A DNA stretch of 15,610 nucleotides, from NCBI GenBank assembly GCA_030647175.1, contig JAUSJU010000026.1, forward strand, positions 1 through 15,610, given 5' to 3'. This stretch comes from a bacterium (GTDB lineage: Bacteria > Patescibacteriota > Minisyncoccia > Minisyncoccales > UBA10102). Within the stretch, counting starts at the first letter, position 1. Every line of letters begins with the position of its first letter. The notes below the pieces were generated by a model. It was not told the DNA's origin. It ran no database searches and worked only from the letters and a program-made list of their open reading frames with translations. Below, in pieces: positions 1-6,092 of this stretch. A program made the translations under genes and the position numbers.

Positions 1-330
1 CTCTTTATTGCGAAGAATGATTTAGATCTCGCAGAAAAGCTGTTTTCAAAGTATGGGACGCTCGTAGTGTTCTTGTCTCGGATGCTCCCTGTACTGCGAA
101 CATTTATTTCATTCCCTGCCGGTATCGCTCGTATGAATCAGACAACGTTCCTTGTCTATACATTCGCAGGGTCTGCCCTTTGGAGCATAGTCCTCACGTA
201 CGTGGGAGTTGCAGCGGGGGTGAATTGGGGAATACTCTCTCCTTTGTTCAGGAAATTCGATTGGATCATTGTGCTCTGCGGGATCTTTCTGGTAGTCTGG
301 TGGATACGGAGGCATTCTAAACAAAGATGA
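1..330 (+). CDS. DedA-family (SNARE-associated/VTT) membrane protein, 3' part
   Basis: The window opens inside this gene; the reading frame is open from base 1 and stops at TGA 328-330, giving the last 109 residues. The visible part has the DedA signature: an F-x-S-R-x-x-P-x-x-R stretch, then a P-A-G-x-x-x-M motif, then a hydrophobic G-x-x-x-W segment and a second hydrophobic helix near the C-terminus ending in basic residues (RRHSKQR). DedA proteins are integral membrane proteins linked to membrane homeostasis; several act as undecaprenyl-phosphate or phospholipid flippases. The substrate here cannot be told from sequence. tpiA begins 1 nt after the stop, so the two are probably co-transcribed. 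The N-terminus and any promoter lie outside the window. Confidence 0.85.
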   Translation, partial: LFIAKNDLDLAEKLFSKYGTLVVFLSRMLPVLRTFISFPAGIARMNQTTFLVYTFAGSALWSIVLTYVGVAAGVNWGILSPLFRKFDWIIVLCGIFLVVWWIRRHSKQR

Positions 331-331
331 T

Positions 332-1042
332 ATGAGATACATTATTGCGAACTGGAAAATGAATCCTCAGAGCATGGGGGAGGCGGAAACCGCCACGAGG
401 CAGATTGCAGAGGGAATTGAAGATCTCAAAGAGGTTGAGGTCGTCGTATGCCCTCCTTTCCCTTTTCTCCAGAGCCTTACACCTTTTACAAAAGCAAATC
501 TTTCTTTGGGAGCCCAGAATGCGTTCTGGGAAGGGGAAGGAGCTTTTACCGGAGAAGTCTCTCCTCTGCTCTTGAAGAATCTTGGATGCGAATATGTGAT
601 CCTGGGGCACTCTGAACGGAAAAAGTATCTGGGAGAGACATCAGAGATGACGGGAAAGAAGCTCGTGGCTGCCGCAAAATCTCAGCTACGGGTGATCTTG
701 TGTTCAGAAAACTCAGAAGAGCTTGCAGAGATTCTTAAGGGAGTAGACAAGCAGGTCGGAAGTTCTTTGATCGCAGTATACGAACCTTCATTTGCAATCA
801 GTTCCTCGGGGAAAAGCAATGCAGAGTCTCCGGCCAGAGCTCGCGAGCAGATAGACTCCATGCGGAAACTTCTTGAAGAAACCTTTGGTGCGGCTATCCC
901 CGTACTCTACGGGGGATCGGTGGATGCCACGAACATCAAGGGGTTCCTTGACGAAGCTGGAGCCGACGGAGCATTAGTGGGGCATGCGTCGCTGGATCCA
1001 GCAGAGTTTTGCTCTCTTGTAAAAGAGGCTTCCCTGAGGTAG
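332..1042 (+). CDS. tpiA: triosephosphate isomerase
   Basis: Interconverts dihydroxyacetone phosphate and glyceraldehyde 3-phosphate in glycolysis (cytoplasm). The 236-residue protein is near the usual length of about 250. Catalytic residues are in place: Asn7 and Lys9 in A-N-W-K-M-N, the electrophile His93 in I-L-G-H-S-E-R, the base Glu151 in Y-E-P, and the phosphate-binding Y-G-G-S loop at 193-196. Loop 6, the flexible lid, is unusual: residues 152-161 read P-S-F-A-I-S-S-S-G-K where most enzymes have P-V-W-A-I-G-T-G-K. The usual C-I-G-E motif is also changed, to C-S-E-N. The ATG lies 1 nt after the dedA stop with no clear Shine-Dalgarno, which suggests coupling to the upstream gene. The last residues overlap a possible promoter for the next gene. 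Confidence 0.95.
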   Translation: MRYIIANWKMNPQSMGEAETATRQIAEGIEDLKEVEVVVCPPFPFLQSLTPFTKANLSLGAQNAFWEGEGAFTGEVSPLLLKNLGCEYVILGHSERKKYLGETSEMTGKKLVAAAKSQLRVILCSENSEELAEILKGVDKQVGSSLIAVYEPSFAISSSGKSNAESPARAREQIDSMRKLLEETFGAAIPVLYGGSVDATNIKGFLDEAGADGALVGHASLDPAEFCSLVKEASLR

Positions 1043-1045
1043 AAT
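1017..1045 (+). promoter_or_regulatory. possible promoter for the ykuK-like gene
   Basis: TTGTAA at 1017-1022, a 17-nt spacer, then TAGAAT at 1040-1045, which contains the tpiA stop codon. The -10 ends 10 nt before the ATG at 1056, so any transcript would have a leader of only about 3-4 nt. Weak match; the gene may simply be read from upstream. Confidence 0.35.
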
Positions 1046-1055
1046 CACTCGTGAT

Positions 1056-1568
1056 ATGGAGCTGCTTATTCAGGGAAAATTTTATAATCCAACGAAAGGG
1101 AATCTTTCCTTTGAGGAGTCATTGGAGGAGATGATGGGATACATAAAAGAGAAGCCCCATGCTTCTTACGAGGTCATCGTGGGATGCGATTCTTCTTCCT
1201 CGCAAGAGCCGACTTTTCCTTTGGTGATCGTTATTTTACGGAAGAGAGAAGGAGGAAGGTTCTTTTTGCAGAGGATCAACTACGCAGAAAACAAGAAATT
1301 CTACAACCTGCACGACCGCATCTTGGAAGAAGTGCTGCTCTCGTGCCAGCTGGCGGTAGTGCTCAGGGAGCGTTTCAAAGAGCGCATGGAGTCTGCAATG
1401 CCCGAGGTAGAGTATGAATTGGAATACATTCACGCGGACGTAGGTCTGCACGGCCCTACCAAAGATATGATCAAAGAGGTGACGGGGTTGATACGGGGGA
1501 ATGGGTTTGAGCCCAAGATCAAGCCGGAATCCTTTGCAGCTTCCAACGTTGCAGACCGGTTTTCCTAA
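1056..1568 (+). CDS. ykuK: YkuK/DUF458-family RNase H-like protein
   Basis: A 170-residue soluble protein that matches the YkuK (DUF458) family, predicted RNase H-fold nucleases of unknown substrate. Family features visible: an N-terminal F-x-N-P-T-K-G-N-L-S-F-E-E segment, a V-G-C-D-S-S motif at about 42-47 whose Asp would be the first metal-binding acid of the fold, H-A-D-V-G near 126-130 followed by G-P-T-K-D-M-I-K-E-V-T-G, and the C-terminal K-P-E-S-F-A-A-S-N-V-A-D-R block. The stop is followed at once by the terminator of the convergent gene. Start choice: the ATG 13 nt after the tpiA stop; there is no Shine-Dalgarno. The family call is firm, but the biological role is not known. Confidence 0.85.
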   Translation: MELLIQGKFYNPTKGNLSFEESLEEMMGYIKEKPHASYEVIVGCDSSSSQEPTFPLVIVILRKREGGRFFLQRINYAENKKFYNLHDRILEEVLLSCQLAVVLRERFKERMESAMPEVEYELEYIHADVGLHGPTKDMIKEVTGLIRGNGFEPKIKPESFAASNVADRFS

Positions 1569-1598
1569 AAGAAAAAGCCCCTGTATTGATCAAGGGCT
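1567..1598 (-). terminator. intrinsic terminator of the minus-strand small gene
   Basis: Read on the - strand: an 8-bp stem (1598-1591 with 1583-1576, one mismatch) around a 7-nt loop, followed by a T-rich tail TTTTTCTTTT. It begins within the 3' end of the gene that stops at 1590. The tail reaches the stop codon of the convergent ykuK-like gene. Confidence 0.8.
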
Positions 1599-1928
1599 AG
1601 GGTTTGCATCAGGAAGGTGCGGTGGTCGCTGTGCTTCCTGGGTACTGATCGCCACGATTTCGTTAAGAAATTCCTGTAGTACTTGTCTTCCTTCGCCGGG
1701 ATTTATCATCTCTGCGATTGTAGCAAATGCACAGAGGACTTCCTGGTGATCTTTCGGAAGAACGGCTGCAATGATATCGTATGGCTCTTCGTCTTGAAAG
1801 ACCAGAGGTGTGCCCGCTTGCACAGCCAGCCCTTTTTCCTTTAGCATTTCAATATTCCTTGGAAACAGATAGTCGAGAGAAAACGTGCCATCAGGGCTCT
1901 TGATGATGACCCATGTAACAGTAGCCAT
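1590..1928 (-). CDS. hypothetical protein, 112 aa
   Basis: I do not recognise this protein. The frame is open further upstream (to 2030), but the start is best placed at the ATG at 1928-1926. A full AGGAGG Shine-Dalgarno (1939-1934) lies 5 nt before it, and a good promoter sits just upstream (1987-1959). The product is soluble, acidic and has no membrane segment. It begins M-A-T-V-T-W-V-I-I-K-S-P-D-G-T, has two apparent alpha/beta stretches, and ends in a Pro-rich tail (QRPPHLPDANPSP). Promoter, Shine-Dalgarno, ORF and terminator all fit together, which argues for a real gene. It stands alone as a monocistronic unit, convergent with ykuK and divergent from mnmA. Confidence 0.7.
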   Translation of the reverse strand: MATVTWVIIKSPDGTFSLDYLFPRNIEMLKEKGLAVQAGTPLVFQDEEPYDIIAAVLPKDHQEVLCAFATIAEMINPGEGRQVLQEFLNEIVAISTQEAQRPPHLPDANPSP

Positions 1929-1958
1929 GCATTCCTCCTCAAGTTCGTGCTGAATGCG

Positions 1959-1987
1959 AAAATACCATTCCTGTATTGATTCGTCAA
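1959..1987 (-). promoter_or_regulatory. promoter of the minus-strand small gene
   Basis: On the - strand: TTGACG (1987-1982), 17-nt spacer, TATTTT (1964-1959), with a TG one base before the -10 (extended -10). The predicted start lies about 24 nt before the ATG, giving a short leader that carries AGGAGG. Its -35 directly abuts the -35 of the divergent mnmA promoter. Confidence 0.6.
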
Positions 1988-2004
1988 GTTTTTTAAGGTA
2001 TACA
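1976..2004 (+). promoter_or_regulatory. mnmA promoter, predicted leaderless start
   Basis: TTGATT at 1976-1981, 17-nt spacer, TATACA at 1999-2004, then exactly 6 nt (GCATCT) and the ATG. With usual bacterial spacing, transcription would start at or next to the A of the start codon. There is no Shine-Dalgarno in the few bases available. Confidence 0.6.
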
Positions 2005-2010
2005 GCATCT

Positions 2011-3048
2011 ATGGAGAAAAAGAGGAACAAGGTTATTATCGCAATGTCAGGGGGCGTAGATTCTTCGGTAGCCGCCTCGCTTTTGAAGAAGCGCGGTTTT
2101 CAGGTGACCGGAATCTTCATGAAGTGTTGGTCAGCGGATCTCCACGAAGCATGCACGGCTCAAGATGATGAGCGTCAGGCACGGCTCGCTGCTCAGCATT
2201 TGGGGATCCCCTTTTATGTCTTGAATTTTATTGATGAGTACAAGAAGAGGGTCGTGGATTTTATGCTTGAAGGATATGAGAAGGGGATTACTCCTAATCC
2301 TGACGTCATGTGCAACAAGGAGATAAAATTCGGGCTTTTTTTTGACAAAGCCTTGCAGCTGGGAGCGGATTACATCGCAACCGGGCACTATGCGAGGATT
2401 GAGGATGGGAAACTGTTGAAGGCAAAAGACGATACAAAGGATCAATCGTACTTTCTTTCATTCATTCGTCCTGAGGTCTTGGAAAGAACGCTGTTCCCGA
2501 TAGGGGAATATCCAAAGACTGAAGTGAGGAAGATGGCAAAAGCCATGGGCCTTCCAAATGCAGAACGCAAAGACAGCCAAGGAGTGTGCTTCATCGGAAA
2601 CATTAACTTTTCAGAATTCCTGAAAGCAGAGCTTCCCGGGGTACAAGGATTGATCACCGATACTCAAGGAAATACATTGGGAACTCATGAAGGATCAAAG
2701 TACTACACCATAGGCCAAAGAAAGGGCATCGGCCTTGGAGGAGGGCCCTGGTATGTCGCAGAAAAAGACAACGATCGGAATATCCTCGTTGTCACAAAAG
2801 AAGAAGGGGATATCTTGCGAAAAGAACTTGTGTTGGAACAGACGAACTTTTTCGGAGAGATAGGTACTGAGGAAATCAATGTGGAAGTTTCCATCCGTTA
2901 CCGGCAGCCGCCTGTGCGGGCCACGCTTTCTAAGAAGGAGAATGGATGGCGTCTCGTGTTTGATAAATCTCAGCGGGCGGTAACGCCAGGGCAGATAGCC
3001 GTGCTCTACAAAGGGGATGAAGTGTTCGGAGGCGGAATAATCGTGTAA
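2011..3048 (+). CDS. mnmA: tRNA-specific 2-thiouridylase MnmA
   Basis: Installs the 2-thio group on wobble uridine 34 of tRNA-Lys, -Glu and -Gln, using ATP and a persulfide relay. The 345-residue product carries the PP-loop ATP-binding motif S-G-G-V-D-S-S (13-19), the nucleophile Cys101 in N-P-D-V-M-C-N-K-E-I-K-F-G, the second catalytic Cys193 in Q-G-V-C-F-I-G, K-D-Q-S-Y-F-L (143-149), and the Y-Y-T-I-G-Q-R-K-G-I-G-L-G-G motif of the central domain. The C-terminal beta-barrel is present and complete. The open frame reaches back to 1954, but the family N-terminus and the promoter position both support the ATG at 2011. No terminator follows it. A degenerate second copy of its last codons lies after hicA (3672-3709). 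Confidence 0.97.
   Translation: MEKKRNKVIIAMSGGVDSSVAASLLKKRGFQVTGIFMKCWSADLHEACTAQDDERQARLAAQHLGIPFYVLNFIDEYKKRVVDFMLEGYEKGITPNPDVMCNKEIKFGLFFDKALQLGADYIATGHYARIEDGKLLKAKDDTKDQSYFLSFIRPEVLERTLFPIGEYPKTEVRKMAKAMGLPNAERKDSQGVCFIGNINFSEFLKAELPGVQGLITDTQGNTLGTHEGSKYYTIGQRKGIGLGGGPWYVAEKDNDRNILVVTKEEGDILRKELVLEQTNFFGEIGTEEINVEVSIRYRQPPVRATLSKKENGWRLVFDKSQRAVTPGQIAVLYKGDEVFGGGIIV
3011..3048 (+). repeat. mnmA 3' end, copy 1 of a duplicated segment (in the intact gene)
   Basis: The last codons of mnmA (KGDEVFGGGIIV and stop) recur in diverged form at 3672-3709, on the far side of the hicBA pair. This copy is part of the functional gene. Confidence 0.75.
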
Positions 3049-3056
3049 ATATCTCA

Positions 3057-3085
3057 TTGACCGTTTCTATACATGGGAGTAGTAT
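3057..3085 (+). promoter_or_regulatory. hicBA promoter, predicted leaderless start
   Basis: TTGACC (3057-3062), 17-nt spacer, TAGTAT (3080-3085), then exactly 6 nt before the hicB ATG at 3092. No Shine-Dalgarno is present, consistent with a leaderless antitoxin message. Confidence 0.6.
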
Positions 3086-3091
3086 GAGAAT

Positions 3092-3439
3092 ATGAAGACC
3101 CATCAGAACACGATTCACAGAGGATCGGTCCGTTGCATTGTGTTTAGAGAAGACTCTGTCTGGTATGCGGTAGGATTAGAATTGAATATTGTGGAATCAG
3201 GAGATACCCCTAGAGAGGCATTCATGCTTCTTACAGAGGCGATACAGGGGTATGTGGAATCTGCTCGTAAAATTAAAGCCCGACCCTCTATCCTGAACCA
3301 GAAAACGGATTCAGAATACGAAACAATGTGGCTTCGTGCACAAGAATCAAAACTCGGCCAGAAGCCGAAAGAGGATATATTTTTTGCAGGGAGATTGAAT
3401 ATATCGCAGGCAATGGGACGTTCGCTTATTGCTGCATAG
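3092..3439 (+). CDS. hicB: HicB-family antitoxin
   Basis: A 115-residue protein placed directly before a HicA-like toxin gene. Residues about 13-60 fit the HicB partial RNase H-like fold: a strand with W-Y-A-V-G-L-E-L, the turn E-S-G-D-T-P-R-E-A (36-44), and the helix L-L-T-E-A-I-Q-G-Y-V-E-S-A-R-K. The C-terminal part (about 95-115) ends in N-I-S-Q-A-M-G-R-S-L-I-A-A and could form the DNA-binding or toxin-contact segment. HicB proteins neutralise HicA and usually repress their own operon. Antitoxin precedes toxin here, the reverse of the classic hicAB order. hicA starts 3 nt after its stop. The catalytic acids of true RNase H are not expected in this family. Calling it HicB rests on both the fold pattern and the neighbour. 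Confidence 0.82.
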   Translation: MKTHQNTIHRGSVRCIVFREDSVWYAVGLELNIVESGDTPREAFMLLTEAIQGYVESARKIKARPSILNQKTDSEYETMWLRAQESKLGQKPKEDIFFAGRLNISQAMGRSLIAA

Positions 3440-3442
3440 TAT

Positions 3443-3673
3443 ATGCCTCGCGGTTTCTATAACTGGACCGCTGAAGATGCCATACGTTTTCTCAAGGCGC
3501 ATAATTTCTCTTTTCATCATTCACGTGGAAGCCATCAATATTATATAGGCAGGAAAGGGGGTGAATTTCGGCAAGTCTGCATTCCGTTTCATGGCTCAAA
3601 GACCTTGAAACCTAGAACATTAAAAGGAATCATTGCTCAGTCTGGAATTCCAAAAGAAGAATGGCTAGGGTAA
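3443..3673 (+). CDS. hicA: HicA-family mRNA interferase toxin
   Basis: A 76-residue protein with the small double-stranded-RNA-binding-like fold of HicA/YcfA toxins, which cleave mRNA and tmRNA. Diagnostic pieces: an N-terminal helix containing A-I-R-F-L-K-A-H-N-F, the G-S-H motif at 29-31 whose His31 is the catalytic residue, a strand V-C-I-P-F-H, and the G-S-K-T-L-K-P-R-T-L-K-G-I-I segment leading into the last helix. It is translated from the hicB transcript with a 3-nt gap and has no Shine-Dalgarno of its own, so it is probably coupled to antitoxin translation. The stop codon sits at the junction with the degenerate mnmA 3' copy. Full-length and apparently intact. Confidence 0.88.
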   Translation: MPRGFYNWTAEDAIRFLKAHNFSFHHSRGSHQYYIGRKGGEFRQVCIPFHGSKTLKPRTLKGIIAQSGIPKEEWLG

Positions 3674-3709
3674 GGAGAAGAAGTGTTCGGAGGGGGAATC
3701 ATTATGTGA
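3672..3709 (+). repeat. degenerate second copy of the mnmA 3' end
   Basis: Starting at the hicA stop codon, this stretch reads G-E-E-V-F-G-G-G-I-I-M-stop in the mnmA frame, against G-D-E-V-F-G-G-G-I-I-V-stop at the end of the real gene. Differences fall mostly at third codon positions (GGC/GGG, ATA/ATC, ATC/ATT, GAT/GAA) plus GTG/ATG and TAA/TGA. It has no start and is not a gene by itself. It looks like the leftover end of an mnmA homologue on the far side of an inserted hicBA cassette. Confidence 0.72.
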
Positions 3710-3726
3710 GAGATTATCGTGGGTTA

Positions 3727-3755
3727 TTGACAGATTAAGTTTAATGGTGTATAAT
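3727..3755 (+). promoter_or_regulatory. near-consensus sigma-70-type promoter
   Basis: TTGACA (3727-3732), 17-nt spacer, TATAAT (3750-3755): perfect hexamers at perfect spacing. Transcription should begin near 3762, giving a leader of about 30 nt, AT-rich and with an AAGGAG ribosome-binding site (3781-3786) 5 nt before the ATG at 3792. Confidence 0.88.
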
Positions 3756-3791
3756 ATATTTAGATTACTTTAAAATTTAAAAGGAGAAATC

Positions 3792-4211
3792 ATGCTATTG
3801 CTACGTCCCTTAGAAGAAGCTGTGCGAGAGGTAGAGGACCTAGATGACTCCCTTCCTTCAGGCGATAAAATTGATGAAGGAATCAAGTCTCTCATCATCG
3901 GTCTTCGCCGTTGGGGGATAGAAACTCAAGCTTCATGCGAAGGTGACAAAGCCTCTCTTCCTTATCCCTACGTAGACGTGAACGAATCTTGTCTTCCACT
4001 TCTCGTGGAGGCAATACGTTTGTATTACGCAGCGAACAGTAAGGGACGAGGTGTGTGGGACCCTCACTATCAATGGGTTATCAGGCCATTTTTTGGAATG
4101 GTGAGAATGCAGCCTCAGGACATTTCTCGACTCCTTACTGAGCTTCAGCAGGAAGCCCGAGAATTCGGAGAATTTCTCCAAAGATTTGAGCAGGCCGCCG
4201 AACCTAGTTAG
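3792..4211 (+). CDS. hypothetical protein, 139 aa
   Basis: A soluble 139-residue protein that I cannot assign to a named family. After an acidic N-terminal helix it has a recognisable block at about 28-62: D-E-G-I-K-S-L-I-I-G-L-R-R-W-G-I-E-T-Q-A-S-C-E-G, then P-Y-P-Y-V-D-V. A similar G-I-x-T-x-x-S-C-E-G pattern occurs in small bacterial and phage proteins of unknown function. A helical C-terminal half rich in Gln and Glu follows. The ATG is fixed by AAGGAG at good spacing and by the promoter at 3727. It is a monocistronic unit ending in a terminator hairpin that overlaps its own last codons. A near-consensus promoter suggests strong expression. Confidence 0.8.
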   Translation: MLLLRPLEEAVREVEDLDDSLPSGDKIDEGIKSLIIGLRRWGIETQASCEGDKASLPYPYVDVNESCLPLLVEAIRLYYAANSKGRGVWDPHYQWVIRPFFGMVRMQPQDISRLLTELQQEAREFGEFLQRFEQAAEPS

Positions 4212-4225
4212 GCGGCTTTTTCTTT
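4194..4225 (+). terminator. intrinsic terminator overlapping the stop codon
   Basis: GCCGCC (4194-4199), 11-nt loop, GGCGGC (4211-4216), then TTTTTCTTT. The hairpin begins inside the last codons of the 139-aa gene, and the TAG stop (4209-4211) lies at the loop/stem border. The T-tract runs into the region where a -35 of alaS would be. Confidence 0.87.
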
Positions 4226-4235
4226 GGAGAATGTG

Positions 4236-4244
4236 TGATATACT
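4236..4244 (+). promoter_or_regulatory. alaS extended -10 promoter, predicted leaderless start
   Basis: TGA-TATACT: a TG one base before a TATACT -10 (4239-4244), then exactly 6 nt and the alaS ATG. A clear -35 is lacking; the position is occupied by the T-tract of the upstream terminator. Extended -10 promoters can work without a -35. Confidence 0.5.
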
Positions 4245-4250
4245 TTCTGA

Positions 4251-6062
4251 ATGAATTCCAAAGAGTTGCGTAGGCGTTTTCTGGATTTTTTTGAGAGAAG
4301 CGGACATACCATAGTGCCCTCGTCTTCTTTGGTTCCAGACGATCCTTCTGTGCTTTTGACGACAGCTGGCATGCAGCAGTTCAAGCCCTACTATGCAGAA
4401 TTAGATCCTGAGAAGACTATCCATCCATCAATCGGAAAACCCGTAGGACTGAATGCTGCTTCTTGTCAGAAATCATTCCGCACTTCAGACATTGACGAAG
4501 TGGGAGACGAGCGTCATCTCACGTTTTTTGAGATGCTCGGAAACTTTTCTTTTGGCGGATATCAGAAAGAAAAGGCTATTACGTTGGCGTATGACTTTCT
4601 CGTGAAAGAACTTGGTTTGAAGATTGCATATGTGACGGTGTTTGAAGGAAAAGAGAATATCGGCGTGGCAAAAGACGAAGAATCCAAAAGAATCTGGCAA
4701 TCCCTTGGGGTAACAGATATCAGAGAGCAGGGGATGGAAGATGTATTTTGGGGGCCTACGGGGAATGCGGGCCCTTGCGGTCCCACCACAGAGATTTACT
4801 GCACGAACGGGGCTGGCCAAGACATTGAAATATGGAATATCGTATTCAACCAGTATTTCTACCCGGGTTCCAGAGAAGAATTGGATCAGGGAGTTTCAGG
4901 AAAGAAGCTGGAACCTTTGAAAAAGTTCGGGGTGGATACGGGCATGGGATTGGAGCGTCTTACTATGATATCCCAGCAGACAGACACTATTTTTGAAACC
5001 GATTTGTTCGAGCCTATCATTAATGCGCTACCTACTTCTTTTAGTGATTCCCAAAAACGAATTTTTGCAGACCATATACGAGCATTTGCGTTTTTAATTG
5101 CAGACGGTGTGCGGCCCTCGAACAAAGAAAGAGGATATGTTCTGCGTAGACTAATAAGGAGATTGATGGCGTATGATTTTGTAGGGAATGCTGGTTCATT
5201 TAGTAATGATGATACTATCGGAATCTTAATGGATCAGATGTTCAGGAAGATTGTGGATATGTATAATGATTTCTATCCGGAACTTAGAGACGCAGAAGAA
5301 TCTATTATATCTGAATATCATAGAGAAAATACTAAGTTCCGAAATGCTTTGTACGATGGGTTAAAAGAACTTGATCGTATGAGCCTTGTTAATGCTCAAG
5401 AAGCATTCAAGCTGTACGAAAGTTTCGGCATTCCCTACGAAGTTATAAAAGAATTCGGAAAAGAGAAAACAGCCACGCTTACTCGTGGCGACTTTGAAAA
5501 AGAATTTGCAAAACATCAGGAAGTTTCAAAAGCAGGCAGAGAAAGAAAGTTCGGAGGCCATGGACTGGTATTGGATACGGGAGAATTGAAAGCAGCGAAC
5601 GAAGAAGAATTACAGATCGTCACGCGCCTGCATACGGCAACCCACTTGCTCCAAGCGGCTCTCAGAAAGGTGCTGGGAGGGGGCGTGCATCAGGCGGGAT
5701 CTGATATTACGGTAGAACGCACCCGGTTTGACTTCACCTTTGACAGGAAGCTTTCAGATGGAGAAGTGAAGCAGGTGGAGGAGCTGATTAACGGCGTCAT
5801 CAAGAAAGATATGCGCATGGAGTACAAAGAGAGGCCGTTCCAGGAAGCGGTGCGATCGGGAGCGCTGTATTCTTTGAAAGAAACATATCCCCCAGTCGTA
5901 AAAGTGTATTCCGTGTTTGATGAGAAAACAGGAGAGAAGTTTTCCAGCGAGCTGTGCGGAGGACCCCACGTGACTCATACGGGGGAGGTAGGGGAGTTCC
6001 GCATCGCAAAGCAAGAAGCTGTGGGAGGTGGAGTGCGGAGGATCCGTGGCGTTGTCTCGTAA
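4251..6062 (+). CDS. alaS: alanyl-tRNA synthetase, minimal form
   Basis: Charges tRNA-Ala and clears mischarged Ser/Gly. Visible: the class II catalytic core with T-T-A-G-M-Q-Q-F (37-44), motif 2 around R-T-S-D-I-D-E-V-G-D-E-R-H and F-F-E-M-L-G-N-F-S-F-G (77-102), W-N-I-V-F-N-Q (195-201), and motif 3 G-V-D-T-G-M-G-L-E-R-L (227-237). A tRNA-recognition region and then the editing domain follow, with zinc/catalytic motifs H-T-A-T-H (461-465) and C-G-G-P-H (569-573). At 603 residues it is much shorter than the usual ~870. It ends right after the editing-domain G-V-R-R-I motif, so the DHHA1/C-Ala region is absent. The stretch between the recognition and editing domains is also short, suggesting loss of the beta-barrel insertion. 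Bases about 4980-5420 are distinctly AT-richer than the rest of the gene. The start is the ATG 6 nt after the -10. Confidence 0.95.
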   Translation: MNSKELRRRFLDFFERSGHTIVPSSSLVPDDPSVLLTTAGMQQFKPYYAELDPEKTIHPSIGKPVGLNAASCQKSFRTSDIDEVGDERHLTFFEMLGNFSFGGYQKEKAITLAYDFLVKELGLKIAYVTVFEGKENIGVAKDEESKRIWQSLGVTDIREQGMEDVFWGPTGNAGPCGPTTEIYCTNGAGQDIEIWNIVFNQYFYPGSREELDQGVSGKKLEPLKKFGVDTGMGLERLTMISQQTDTIFETDLFEPIINALPTSFSDSQKRIFADHIRAFAFLIADGVRPSNKERGYVLRRLIRRLMAYDFVGNAGSFSNDDTIGILMDQMFRKIVDMYNDFYPELRDAEESIISEYHRENTKFRNALYDGLKELDRMSLVNAQEAFKLYESFGIPYEVIKEFGKEKTATLTRGDFEKEFAKHQEVSKAGRERKFGGHGLVLDTGELKAANEEELQIVTRLHTATHLLQAALRKVLGGGVHQAGSDITVERTRFDFTFDRKLSDGEVKQVEELINGVIKKDMRMEYKERPFQEAVRSGALYSLKETYPPVVKVYSVFDEKTGEKFSSELCGGPHVTHTGEVGEFRIAKQEAVGGGVRRIRGVVS

Positions 6063-6092
6063 GCATAGTGATTCCATTAAGGTATTCTCAAT

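Noticed and set aside
1954..2010. 19-residue N-terminal extension of MnmA from the upstream in-frame start
   Set aside because: It would run through the promoter, and family members start near the M-E-K-K-R-N-K-V-I-I-A-M-S-G-G segment.
3011..3709. hicBA flanks as insertion-sequence ends
   Set aside because: The repeats are direct, in-frame pieces of mnmA and diverged, not terminal inverted repeats; no transposase is present.
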